From Micromonospora andamanensis (GTDB lineage Bacteria > Actinomycetota > Actinomycetes > Mycobacteriales > Micromonosporaceae), in the NCBI RefSeq assembly GCF_016863495.1, contig NZ_BOOZ01000047.1, positions 1 to 57,032 of the forward strand: a stretch of 57,032 nucleotides of DNA, given 5' to 3'. The translations under genes and the position numbers were made by a program. Position 1 is the first letter of the stretch, and each line of letters begins with the position of its first letter. Below are positions 7,769 to 14,434 of the stretch, piece after piece. The notes below the pieces were generated by a model. That model saw only the letters and a program-made list of their open reading frames with translations. It was not told where the DNA came from and searched no databases.

Positions 7769-8266
7769 TCAGAAGGCGGCGAACAGGTCGAGCTGCTCGC
7801 CATGGTCGGCCGGACGGCACGCCCGCCAGACGGCCAGCCCGGCGGCGCTGCACGCCCTATCGATCTCTCGCCACTCGACGCCGAACGGCGGTCCGTCGCA
7901 GGATCGGCGCCGTTGCATCGCCACGGCGCACTGCGCGATTAGGTCCCGGGGAACCGGGCGGGCGAAGAAGACCGCCGCGACCTCCGGCCAGGAGACCTTC
8001 AGTGGCCTGACCAGGTCGCCATCCCTGATCCACGCACCGCCTGTGCGCGTGTAGTCCAGCCAGCGTCCGCGCGGCAGGGAGCAGCCGCCGCCATCTCCGG
8101 GGCACAGCGCCAACGGATCTCCAGTGCGCGACAACCTCAGCGGGTACATCGCGTGCGACGACTCGAACACCCCGACGGCCCAGGCCAGCGTCGGACGGTG
8201 GCTGCCCTCGTGCGCGGTGGTCAGGATCTCGCGCGCCTGCATACGAAGCTGCCGGTCAGCGTCCAC
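7769..8266 (-). CDS. Hypothetical protein ending in a clamp-binding-like motif
   Basis: A 165-residue protein. GTG start overlapping the stop of the 57-residue gene upstream, with GAGG 6 nt before it. The middle region has LSWPEVAAVFFARPVPRDLIAQCAVAM and Cys residues (CPGDGGGC). The last seven residues read QLDLFAAF after a flexible segment. QLDLF matches the consensus by which polymerases, mismatch-repair and other DNA proteins bind the beta sliding clamp. If that is real, the protein acts at replication forks or newly entered DNA. Nothing else identifies it. Confidence 0.75.
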   Translation of the reverse strand: MDADRQLRMQAREILTTAHEGSHRPTLAWAVGVFESSHAMYPLRLSRTGDPLALCPGDGGGCSLPRGRWLDYTRTGGAWIRDGDLVRPLKVSWPEVAAVFFARPVPRDLIAQCAVAMQRRRSCDGPPFGVEWREIDRACSAAGLAVWRACRPADHGEQLDLFAAF

Positions 8267-8429
8267 CGGTTACCTCGCCACGCTCCGGCCCGGCCTGAGC
8301 TACGTCTTGCCAGTCCTGCCCGTCCCAGATCTGCCACGTACCGTCCCGATCCGGCGGTGCGTTCCGAATGGCGGCGACCGCTGCATTGAAGTATCCCGAT
8401 AGGTTGGCCGGAGTCGGATGCTCGGGCAT
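8256..8429 (-). CDS. Small hypothetical protein, 57 residues
   Basis: ATG at 8429 preceded by GGAGG with an 8-nt spacer. The frame has 57 codons and ends in TGA (8256-8258), overlapping the next gene's GTG start by 11 bp. The protein begins MPEHPTPANLSGYF and contains a Trp/Asp-rich centre (GTWQIWDGQDWQDVA). A convincing promoter lies 40 bp upstream, so this is the first gene of the short leftward unit that includes 7769-8266. No family recognised. Confidence 0.65.
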   Translation of the reverse strand: MPEHPTPANLSGYFNAAVAAIRNAPPDRDGTWQIWDGQDWQDVAQAGPERGEVTGGR

Positions 8430-8468
8430 GTGGGTGGCCTCCGGAAACTAAGGGGTCCGTGGCTTACG

Positions 8469-8497
8469 TATATAATGATACCCCCAAAGAATGTCGA
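8469..8497 (-). promoter_or_regulatory. Sigma-70-type promoter
   Basis: On the minus strand, TCGACA (8492-8497) and TATATA (8469-8474) are separated by exactly 17 nt, within a locally AT-rich stretch that stands out from its surroundings. It lies about 40 bp upstream of the 57-residue gene and would drive the leftward accessory genes from 8429. Confidence 0.6.
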
Positions 8498-8600
8498 GGG
8501 CTGTTGCCTGCCTCACTTTCTATGCGCTTTTCGCGCGATCTGAGATACCTGGACGATAAATTGCTTGACCGCCGATAGCCGGGTTTGTGAAGGCCCGATC

Positions 8601-8636
8601 GGGCGGCCTGACCTGACTGTCCGAACGGGGCCGCCC
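8601..8636 (-). terminator. Possible terminator of the 71-residue gene
   Basis: An 8-bp GC stem (8601-8608 against 8629-8636) with a 20-nt loop, just beyond the stop (8644) of the leftward gene. The long loop and missing U-tract keep confidence low. Confidence 0.35.
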
Positions 8637-8643
8637 CGCTGTG

Positions 8644-8859
8644 TCAACGCCGGCACCCGGCCCGGGGCCAGCGAGAGGAACTGCGGCTACTCGGTGCTGT
8701 AGTCGTCGTAGTCGTAGGGATTGGCGGTTCGTTGCGTACCGCTGCCTTCCAAGCGCGGACGTCCCAGCCGCTCTTGCTGATGGGTGAGGTCGGGGTGCGC
8801 TTGGCCGCTGCCCGGATGCGCTTGGCCGCTTCAGGGCTCATTCCTGTTGGTCGGGCCAT
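8644..8859 (-). CDS. Small basic protein, 71 residues
   Basis: ATG at 8859 with GGAGG 6 nt upstream, a strong site that excludes the longer in-frame version to 8967. The first 45 residues are basic and helical (MSPEAAKRIRAAAKRT, SKSGWDVRAWKAAV). A run of six threonines and a Ser/Arg tail follow. The charge suggests nucleic-acid binding. It is the first leftward gene from the 8860-9330 intergenic region and is followed by a possible terminator. Confidence 0.55.
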   Translation of the reverse strand: MARPTGMSPEAAKRIRAAAKRTPTSPISKSGWDVRAWKAAVRNEPPIPTTTTTTAPSSRSSSRWPRAGCRR

Positions 8860-9141
8860 GACGGTCCTCCGTCGGCTCGGTGCCTCATCAACGTCACGGG
8901 CTACGCCGCTCGGTCGCCCGCGCGGCCGGCGATCTATCCCTGGGCTACGTCGGTAGCCCGCCCGCACTGTGCGGGTTGCCCATTGGCCGCCGCGCGTGAG
9001 GTCTCCGGTGGGATCTACCGGTACCGTTCACCTCGCGGTCCCGGCTGAGGATGCCCGTCCTTTCGATGATGTCCAGACTGCGGCGTCCAGCGACGATCCG
9101 GCCATGCCGCCCGCTCGGAGCAAGATATGCCGATTGCTTAT

Positions 9142-9171
9142 CAATCTGCGACCGAGCGCGGTCGCAGATTG
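9142..9171. repeat. Perfect 13-bp inverted repeat (oriT or operator candidate)
   Basis: The two 13-nt arms (9142-9154 and 9159-9171) are exact reverse complements around a 4-nt loop. No gene ends near enough upstream on the plus strand to need a terminator, and the leftward gene starts at 8859, so a simple terminator role is unlikely. Confidence 0.55.
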
Positions 9172-9220
9172 GCAATGGGAGCGGCCGGGCGGCCTTCCGG
9201 TAGGGCGGCGCCGCTGTGGC

Positions 9221-9229
9221 GGTAACGCC
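9221..9229 (+). promoter_or_regulatory. Putative operator GGTAACGCC
   Basis: Single exact copy of the 9-mer, in the context GCGGTAACGCC, 102 bp upstream of the rightward gene at 9331. Confidence 0.5.
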
Positions 9230-9330
9230 TCCGAGGCAGGATCCGCAAGGACGATTGGGTCGGATCGGCTTCAGCTTCCACCTGCCGCACAACAGGCAGG
9301 TACCGATTCGACGGAGCGAGGAGTTGGGCG

Positions 9331-9975
9331 ATGCATCGGAGAGACTACGAAGAGGTTGCCCATGCCGTCTCGTCGGGAGTTGCTCGGCTAGAAGAAGCGC
9401 TGAGCAGCGGTGCGGTCGGACCAATGGATGAGGCGCAGACCAGGCGCATGGTCGCCGTCGTAATCGGTGGTATGGCGGAATACTTCTCCGATCAAAATCT
9501 GATTTTCAACTCCGAGGCGTTCTTAATCGCTGCCGGTCTGCGCGATGACGTCATGGCCCTGGCCCCGGATAAGCCCTCACGCCATCCCGGCGGCCCCATC
9601 GACTTCGAGCACGTACGCGTTGGTGACTCTCTGTCCTACGTCACGTCTGGTGGTCACCGCCGCATCGGCGACGTCGTGAAGACGAGTGACCTGACCATCA
9701 CTGTCGACGCCGTGTGGGACCTGAAGTGGGGCGAGAAGGTCCCAGGGGTAACCCGGCTACGGCGGTCTAACTGGTCGCGTCACCACGTGCACCTGGAGGA
9801 GCACCCTGACACGATCGGGGCGGCCGGCCAGCTTGGACAGCGAGGCCCCAATGTTGCAGCCCAAGGATTCCCCAACCCACCCGGGGCAGGCAGCCGCTCA
9901 CCAGATGTAGAGGCGGTCGCGGCGCAAGATCGGACTTCGTCTGAGGCTGAAAGGCGGAAGCGGCCGTTGCGGTAG
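9331..9975 (+). CDS. Hypothetical protein, 214 residues
   Basis: ATG with GAGGAG 7-9 nt upstream. The N-terminal 90 residues are helical (EEVAHAVSSGVARLEEAL, RMVAVVIGGMAEYFSDQN). A beta-rich module follows (FEHVRVGDSLSYVTSGGHRRIGDVVKTSDLTITVDAVWDL), and the last 60 residues are disordered and charged. I recognise no family. It is the first gene after the operator at 9221 and precedes mobC by 65 bp, so it may be expressed with the mobilisation genes. Confidence 0.65.
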   Translation: MHRRDYEEVAHAVSSGVARLEEALSSGAVGPMDEAQTRRMVAVVIGGMAEYFSDQNLIFNSEAFLIAAGLRDDVMALAPDKPSRHPGGPIDFEHVRVGDSLSYVTSGGHRRIGDVVKTSDLTITVDAVWDLKWGEKVPGVTRLRRSNWSRHHVHLEEHPDTIGAAGQLGQRGPNVAAQGFPNPPGAGSRSPDVEAVAAQDRTSSEAERRKRPLR

Positions 9976-10010
9976 CTGGCTCGTGCGGCAACGCCACGGC
10001 TCACGCTCCC

Positions 10011-10019
10011 GGTAACGCC
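10011..10019 (+). promoter_or_regulatory. Putative operator GGTAACGCC upstream of mobC
   Basis: Exact 9-mer, 21 bp before the mobC start. A related GCAACGCC lies 25 bp upstream of it. The block GCAACGCC, then CTCACGC, then GGTAACGCC resembles the arrangement ahead of the gene at 12028. Being this close to mobC it could serve the promoter or be part of the relaxosome binding region. Confidence 0.5.
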
Positions 10020-10040
10020 CCAGACGCAAGGTGGGCGGCG

Positions 10041-10454
10041 ATGGACGAGCAGCAGAAGAGTGCAATACCCGCGGCCAGGCACCGCACGCACAACCGGCCG
10101 GGTCGCCCTCACGCGATCCTGATTCGGCTCTCAGACGACGAGAAACGGCTCGTAGAGGTCGCCGCGGAGTCGGCTGGGTTAACCCCGACCGGCTACGCCG
10201 CGAAGATGGCTGTCGAGGCCGCAACAGGGCAAGAACCGAACGCTGCCAGCGGGGACCTTCGCGAGCTGCAACGCGAGCTGTTTGCCGCTCGACGGGCAGT
10301 CAACATGTTCGGAAGCAACGTCAACCAGGTCGCTGCTGCCTGGCATTCGACGGGCGAGTTGCCTGAGTGGGCGGCTGAGGCGGTCCGGCTGTGCGCGCGG
10401 GCTGTTGACCGGCTCGACCAGTTGACCGCGCGGATCCACCGGCGATTGCGATGA
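10041..10454 (+). CDS. mobC: MobC-like relaxosome accessory protein
   Basis: A 137-residue protein. Residues about 22-60 (RPHAILIRLSDDEKRLVEVAAESAGLTPTGYAAKMAV) form a ribbon-helix-helix region typical of MobC/mobilisation relaxosome proteins. A helical C-terminus follows with the conserved NVNQVAAAWHSTG pattern seen in MobC (asparagines after a hydrophobic helix). MobC binds near nic, helps melt oriT and supports the relaxase. Its TGA overlaps the relaxase ATG (ATGA), and mobC-relaxase pairing is the classic arrangement. The ATG at 10041 has only a modest purine-rich site (AAGGTGGG). Confidence 0.85.
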   Translation: MDEQQKSAIPAARHRTHNRPGRPHAILIRLSDDEKRLVEVAAESAGLTPTGYAAKMAVEAATGQEPNAASGDLRELQRELFAARRAVNMFGSNVNQVAAAWHSTGELPEWAAEAVRLCARAVDRLDQLTARIHRRLR

Positions 10455-11887
10455 TCTCGCGGGTCCACCCCCGAGGGCGCCGGGTCGCCGGGCTGCTTCG
10501 GTACCTGTATGGGCCGGGGCGGCGTGAGGAGCATCGGAATCCGCGCCTGGTGGCGGCGTGGGACGGCGCCGGGGACCTCCAATCTCTGGAGCCACGCATC
10601 ACCGCTGCGGGGAAGCGGGACTTTCGTCGGCTGGTCACGTTGCTCGAAGAGCCCGTCCGGCGCATCGAGCGTCCGCCGAAGCGGTACGTGTGGCACACCT
10701 CGATGCGACTGGCGCCCGAAGACCGCGCCCGCACCTTCTCCGATGAAACCTGGGGGCACATGGCCCGTGAGATGCTGCGCGAGATCGGCGTGGCGACGCC
10801 GGCTGACGACGAGGGACTGCGGTGGGTGGTGGTTCGCCACGGCGACGATCACGTGCACATCGTGGCGACGCTGGTCCGCGAAGACGGCCGCATCAGCTGG
10901 CTGAGGAACGACTACCCGCGCACCGTGGCGGCGACCTACGACGTAGCCCGCCGGTACGGGTTGCGCCGTGCGGTCGCTCCAGCGGACCGCACCGCGCATC
11001 GCCGGCCGAGCGCGGCGGAGTTGAACAAGTCCGCCCGGCGTGGCCGGCGTGAGACACCGCGCGACGAGCTGCGGCGGCGGGTCCGGATGGCGGTGGCGGG
11101 TGCCGCGACGGAGACCGAGTTCTTCGACCGTGTGCGTGGTGCGGGGCTTCTTCTTCGCCTGCGGAACAGCACGACGGCGTCCGGCCAGGTCACCGGGTAT
11201 GCCGTCGCGCTGCCTGCGGACCTCACTGCCGACGGCATGCCGGTGTACTACGGCGGCGGCAAGCTGGCGGCGGACCTGGCCCTGCCGAAACTGCGTCGAC
11301 GGTGGGCAAGCCCGGCATCGACTGACGTGCCGCCGGTCGGCCGGGCCGAACGTACAGCGGCGCTCGCCGACGCGGCACGAGTGACGCGGGCGGCAGCCGA
11401 CGAGATCCGGCAGACGGCATACGCCGATCCGGCGCGGGCTCAGGCGGCAGCGTTGGCCGCCTCTGACCTGCTCACCGCGCTGGCGTACACGGTCGAGGGC
11501 GATCGGCGGGGCAACCTGACCCGGGTGGCCGAGACGTTCGACAAGGCGGCCCGGGACATCCGGGGCCGGGTGGTAGGGCACACCGGTCGGTCGTACGAGC
11601 TGCGGGCGATGTCGCGTCTCGTCGTTCTGATGGGGAGGGTTTCGGGCGACGGCGACATGCTCGCCGCGCTGGCCCTGATGATGGACCTCGCCCGCCTGGC
11701 GGATGCCCTGGAGCATCTCCGCCACGCTCAACGCCGCCTCCACCAGGCACAAGCCGCTCGATCGGCCGCCGCCGCGCTCAGGGAACTCGCCGATAGACCA
11801 GGCATGCCAGCGGGATCAAGCCTTACGCCCACGCCTGCCACCGGCCCGAGCATGGCTACCCCCCGCCGCACCGACCTCAGCCGGTGA
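10451..11887 (+). CDS. MOBP/VirD2-type relaxase
   Basis: A 478-residue DNA relaxase that nicks oriT and pilots the transferred strand. The N-terminal domain has candidate nucleophiles Y18/Y20 (LLRYLYGPG) and the metal-binding three-histidine motif RHGDDHVHIV (H130, H134, H136), characteristic of relaxase Pfam family PF03432. The segment after it (RNDYPRTVAATYDVARRYGL) matches the conserved helix of actinobacterial relaxases. The C-terminal 200 residues are helical and probably contact the coupling protein. It overlaps mobC by 4 nt. No primase or helicase domain is fused to it. Confidence 0.92.
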   Translation: MISRVHPRGRRVAGLLRYLYGPGRREEHRNPRLVAAWDGAGDLQSLEPRITAAGKRDFRRLVTLLEEPVRRIERPPKRYVWHTSMRLAPEDRARTFSDETWGHMAREMLREIGVATPADDEGLRWVVVRHGDDHVHIVATLVREDGRISWLRNDYPRTVAATYDVARRYGLRRAVAPADRTAHRRPSAAELNKSARRGRRETPRDELRRRVRMAVAGAATETEFFDRVRGAGLLLRLRNSTTASGQVTGYAVALPADLTADGMPVYYGGGKLAADLALPKLRRRWASPASTDVPPVGRAERTAALADAARVTRAAADEIRQTAYADPARAQAAALAASDLLTALAYTVEGDRRGNLTRVAETFDKAARDIRGRVVGHTGRSYELRAMSRLVVLMGRVSGDGDMLAALALMMDLARLADALEHLRHAQRRLHQAQAARSAAAALRELADRPGMPAGSSLTPTPATGPSMATPRRTDLSR

Positions 11888-11916
11888 CCCGCCGGGCTGA
11901 CTACCGCAATCGCAGC

Positions 11917-11945
11917 GGTAACGCCTGAATGTGCCTGGTAACGCC
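11917..11945 (+). promoter_or_regulatory. Paired putative operators, two GGTAACGCC 20 bp apart
   Basis: Exact copies at 11917-11925 and 11937-11945 in direct orientation with a 20-bp period, close to two helical turns, so two protein molecules could bind the same face. They lie 83-111 bp upstream of the preferred start of the next gene (12028). Confidence 0.6.
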
Positions 11946-12027
11946 GCCGCTCACGCCACCACCAACGCCTCCTGCTGAGGCTCAGCATGCCGCCGCCGTG
12001 CAGCGGCGGCAGAACACGGGAGGTGCG

Positions 12028-13107
12028 GTGCAACCACAGCAGCACGACGATCCGGTAATCGATGTACGTCATCAACTCATCCAAGGGCTCAGCGTGCTGG
12101 CGACGCTGGGAGAGGCCGGAGCACGGATGGGAGCGGTCGGTATCCAGCGACGCGCGGCGGAGGCCGAGCAGGCCGCCGCCCGCGACCGCGCGACCAATGC
12201 CGTTCAGCGTCAGGCGCAGCGCCAGGCCGAAAGGCTGGCGGCGGCCGTGAAGGAGGAACGCGAGCGGCTTGCCCGTTCCTTGGATGGATCCTGGCTGACC
12301 GAGAAGGCGAGCTTCGTTGAAGCCGCGATGGTATGGCGTACCGCCGCAGCCCACGCTGCCGGCGGAGACCCGGTTGCCGTTGAGGCGGTCCGCCTCGCGC
12401 AGGACCGGATCCGCCAGATCCACCCACCGTTCATGGCCACCTACGACCGGCTCCGCGCGACCGGGAAGAGCATGGAAGAAGCCATGCGGTCCGCCGCCTA
12501 CGACGTGTGGGAAACCGAGGCGAAGGCGACGCAGCCCCACCGCGCGGCACGCCCCCATGGCACTCGCGAGCGGGAGACCCTGCACGCGGGCGCGAACGGG
12601 CGGGCGCTACCTGTCGGTGGCGCACGTCTCGACGAGCTTGACGCGGCGGTGCGCGCCGAGGCGGTGAAGCTTGCCGAACACGTCAGCCCCGAGGCGCTGG
12701 ACCGGCTGCAACGTGCCTACCGGTCCGGCGGCAAAACCCCGGCTGCCGACGCCGCTGGACTCCTCCGCCAGTACGCACGAGACGCGGCGGCAGAGGGCCT
12801 GCTTCCTGACGCCGTCGCCGAAGCCACACGGCAACAACTCGACGCCCACGCGTCCCGGCAGCGCGCCGAAGCCACTACGGCATCCGGAACGGCGGACCTT
12901 CCCCGGACCGACCCCGACGAGCACACCGAAGGCCAGGAGACTGCCGTCCTGGCGAGCGGACGAGCCGCGTACGACCAGGCCGGAGCGGAGGCGCAGCGCG
13001 CGAGATGGGGTCGCACCTTCGCGCCCCTGACCGTCGGCGTACCCACCGCGTTGGCGAACAAGCAGTCCGCCAACGCTGCCGCCGCGACCCTGAGGAGGAG
13101 CCGATGA
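12028..13107 (+). CDS. Coiled-coil/helical conjugation-associated protein
   Basis: A 359-residue protein from the GTG at 12028, which has GGGAGG just upstream. An ATG at 11929 would start translation between the two operator copies and is less likely. The sequence is almost wholly helical and Ala/Arg/Glu-rich (residues about 30-85 and 180-270 are coiled-coil-like, as in RRAAEAEQAAARDRATNAVQRQ). No catalytic motif is visible. It follows the relaxase and is ATGA-coupled to a DUF4913 gene. This order recurs in actinomycete plasmids, suggesting a relaxosome or DNA-processing role, but that is inference. Confidence 0.75.
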   Translation: MQPQQHDDPVIDVRHQLIQGLSVLATLGEAGARMGAVGIQRRAAEAEQAAARDRATNAVQRQAQRQAERLAAAVKEERERLARSLDGSWLTEKASFVEAAMVWRTAAAHAAGGDPVAVEAVRLAQDRIRQIHPPFMATYDRLRATGKSMEEAMRSAAYDVWETEAKATQPHRAARPHGTRERETLHAGANGRALPVGGARLDELDAAVRAEAVKLAEHVSPEALDRLQRAYRSGGKTPAADAAGLLRQYARDAAAEGLLPDAVAEATRQQLDAHASRQRAEATTASGTADLPRTDPDEHTEGQETAVLASGRAAYDQAGAEAQRARWGRTFAPLTVGVPTALANKQSANAAAATLRRSR

Positions 13108-13619
13108 CCGACACGACGACCCCGGCTACCGCCAACGGCAGCGAAGACTTCCGGCTCATGGCCCTCGCCGCCCAGGTCGCGCAACTGACCGAGCTGGTAC
13201 GCGAGCAGCAGCAGATCAACAAGGAGCGGACCGCTGAAGGGGACACGGCCGGACACCAGCCTGCGTACACCACTGTCGAGGAATGGGTCCGGGACTACCT
13301 CCTGCCGACCTTCGCCCGACCCGTCGGCGAGGTCGGCATGATCCGCTGGCACTGGTGCGAACAGTGGTGGCGCCACGACGAGGCCGTCACCCGCCTGACC
13401 GCGCTCTGGTACGGATGGGAACACGCGCGCCTCGAAATGACTGGCATGCTGGGTTGGCTGAGAGAACTGGACCACCACCTGCCGCTCCTGTGCGGTGAGG
13501 ACGGACCGTTCCGTGACTGCGCCGTCGGATCGGGTCTGCACGGCGTCGCCCGACACCAGATGCCCACCATCGCGCCGGTACAGACAGCCCCGTCCAACTG
13601 GTGGGACTGGTGGAGCTGA
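13104..13619 (+). CDS. DUF4913 family protein
   Basis: A 171-residue protein with a strong AGGAGGAG site; its ATG overlaps the upstream stop (ATGA). After a disordered N-terminus and a short coiled coil (LAAQVAQLTELVREQQQ), residues about 55-150 match the DUF4913 pattern: EEWVRDYLLPTFAR, WCEQWWRHDEAVTRLTALW, WEHARLE, and GPFRDCA near the end. DUF4913 proteins are common on actinobacterial plasmids and ICEs; their biochemical role is unknown. Last gene of the mobilisation unit, followed by repeats and hairpins. Confidence 0.85.
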   Translation: MTDTTTPATANGSEDFRLMALAAQVAQLTELVREQQQINKERTAEGDTAGHQPAYTTVEEWVRDYLLPTFARPVGEVGMIRWHWCEQWWRHDEAVTRLTALWYGWEHARLEMTGMLGWLRELDHHLPLLCGEDGPFRDCAVGSGLHGVARHQMPTIAPVQTAPSNWWDWWS

Positions 13620-13680
13620 TCACCGGTCGAGCAGCAAGAACTGCGGCGTCGCGAGGTACCTCAGACCGGTCCGTCGTGGC

Positions 13681-13780
13681 GTGACCGTGATGCGGAAACG
13701 CCAACCACGGCGTCGTGCCTTATCCCGCACCGGACCCTTTTTGGTGACCGTGTGACGGAAACGTAGACCACGGCGTCGTG
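13681..13780. repeat. Two direct 37-bp repeats
   Basis: The segments 13681-13717 and 13744-13780 are the same length and match at about 31 of 37 positions. Both begin GTGACCGTG, contain GGAAACG and end ACCACGGCGTCGTG. They lie in a 315-bp gene-free stretch (13620-13934) between convergent operons, together with two hairpins. They could be protein-binding iterons or remnants; no gene spans them convincingly. Confidence 0.6.
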
Positions 13781-13825
13781 GATTAAATGGGTTCGGCGGG
13801 CTATCTTTAGCCCCAAAGGTAGATG

Positions 13826-13860
13826 TACGGCGCCGTCGGACATGGTCCGACGACGCCGTA
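13826..13860. terminator. 16-bp hairpin between convergent operons
   Basis: Arms 13826-13841 and 13845-13860 pair with one mismatch around a 3-nt loop. The location between the rightward mobilisation genes and the leftward tra operon fits a bidirectional terminator. Confidence 0.6.
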
Positions 13861-13914
13861 CGGGGAAGACCATGCCTCTTTGGTTCCAGGCCGCAAGGCA
13901 ACGGTCGTTCCGAC

Positions 13915-13957
13915 GGTGCGGGCTTAGCTGGTCATCAGTTGGGCCCGCACCCTTTTT
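13915..13957 (+). terminator. Intrinsic terminator with U-tract
   Basis: A 9-bp GC stem (13915-13923 against 13943-13951) followed by CTTTTT on the plus strand, a classical rho-independent form reading rightward. The stop codon of a possible leftward small gene lies in its loop. Confidence 0.6.
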
Positions 13958-14171
13958 GAGCCAGCGTTACCGCTAGGCCGATGGCGTAGCTGAGCACCTT
14001 GACTGCCAGTGCCCCCCACTCCACGACGTCCCGCCACCGGTTGGTGGCGTTCCGCCGGTTCCTACTTGGGCCCGAAGCCCTCCTACGACGCTTTGCCACT
14101 GCCACCTCATCCAGCTCGTCGGGTTCGAGGGGCGGATGCACCCCCGGCCGTTGGAGCCATCCGCACCCCAA
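13935..14171 (-). CDS. Small putative membrane protein at end of tra operon
   Basis: A frame of up to 78 codons (TTG start at 14171); GTG at 14105 would give 56. A basic segment (KRRRRASGPSRNRRN) precedes a single hydrophobic helix (ALAVKVLSYAIGLAVTLA) and a short Cys-containing tail. The basic-then-hydrophobic pattern fits an inner-membrane anchor. The start is uncertain, no strong ribosome-binding site is present, and the GGTAACG-like bases at 13965-13971 lie within the frame. It may be a real last gene of the leftward operon or chance. Confidence 0.4.
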   Translation of the reverse strand: MGCGWLQRPGVHPPLEPDELDEVAVAKRRRRASGPSRNRRNATNRWRDVVEWGALAVKVLSYAIGLAVTLAQKGCGPN

Positions 14172-14434
14172 TTAGTGCGAGCTGGTGTTCGAGTCGGCAA
14201 CTGCGCTGCGCAGGAGACACTGTAGCGAGCCGGTAATGCAAGTGTCCTCTTTGGCGGACAGCGACGCGCGTAGCACTCTTTTTCTGCGTCGCGACGAGCT
14301 GTCCCCTTAGCGGCAGATCTTGAACAGGCACCGACCGTCTCTGGTGGTTGCGCCGAGGCGGCGGCGGACTGCAACCTGGGTCTTGATGGTTGCCCTGCAT
14401 CGGCCCTTGACCAGGTATGGCCGACGTAGATCTA

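Larger units (their letters stand above)
8860..9330. other. Divergent intergenic region with strong hairpin
   Basis: A 471-bp region without a convincing gene, between the leftward accessory genes and the rightward mobilisation genes. It holds a perfect 13-bp inverted repeat (9142-9154 against 9159-9171) with an AGCG loop and further partial pairing outside it, and one copy of the GGTAACGCC operator at 9221-9229. Two promoters facing apart are expected here. The hairpin is also a candidate transfer-origin or protein-binding structure, being about 0.9 kb from mobC. Confidence 0.55.

Noticed and set aside
10193..11752. 519-residue leftward open frame over mobC and the relaxase
   Set aside because: Fully antisense to two well-identified genes; it is a mirror of their codon bias.
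14180..14220. GTTCGAGTC resembling a tRNA T-loop
   Set aside because: No acceptor, D- or anticodon-stem pairing around it; no tRNA gene was recognised anywhere in the window.
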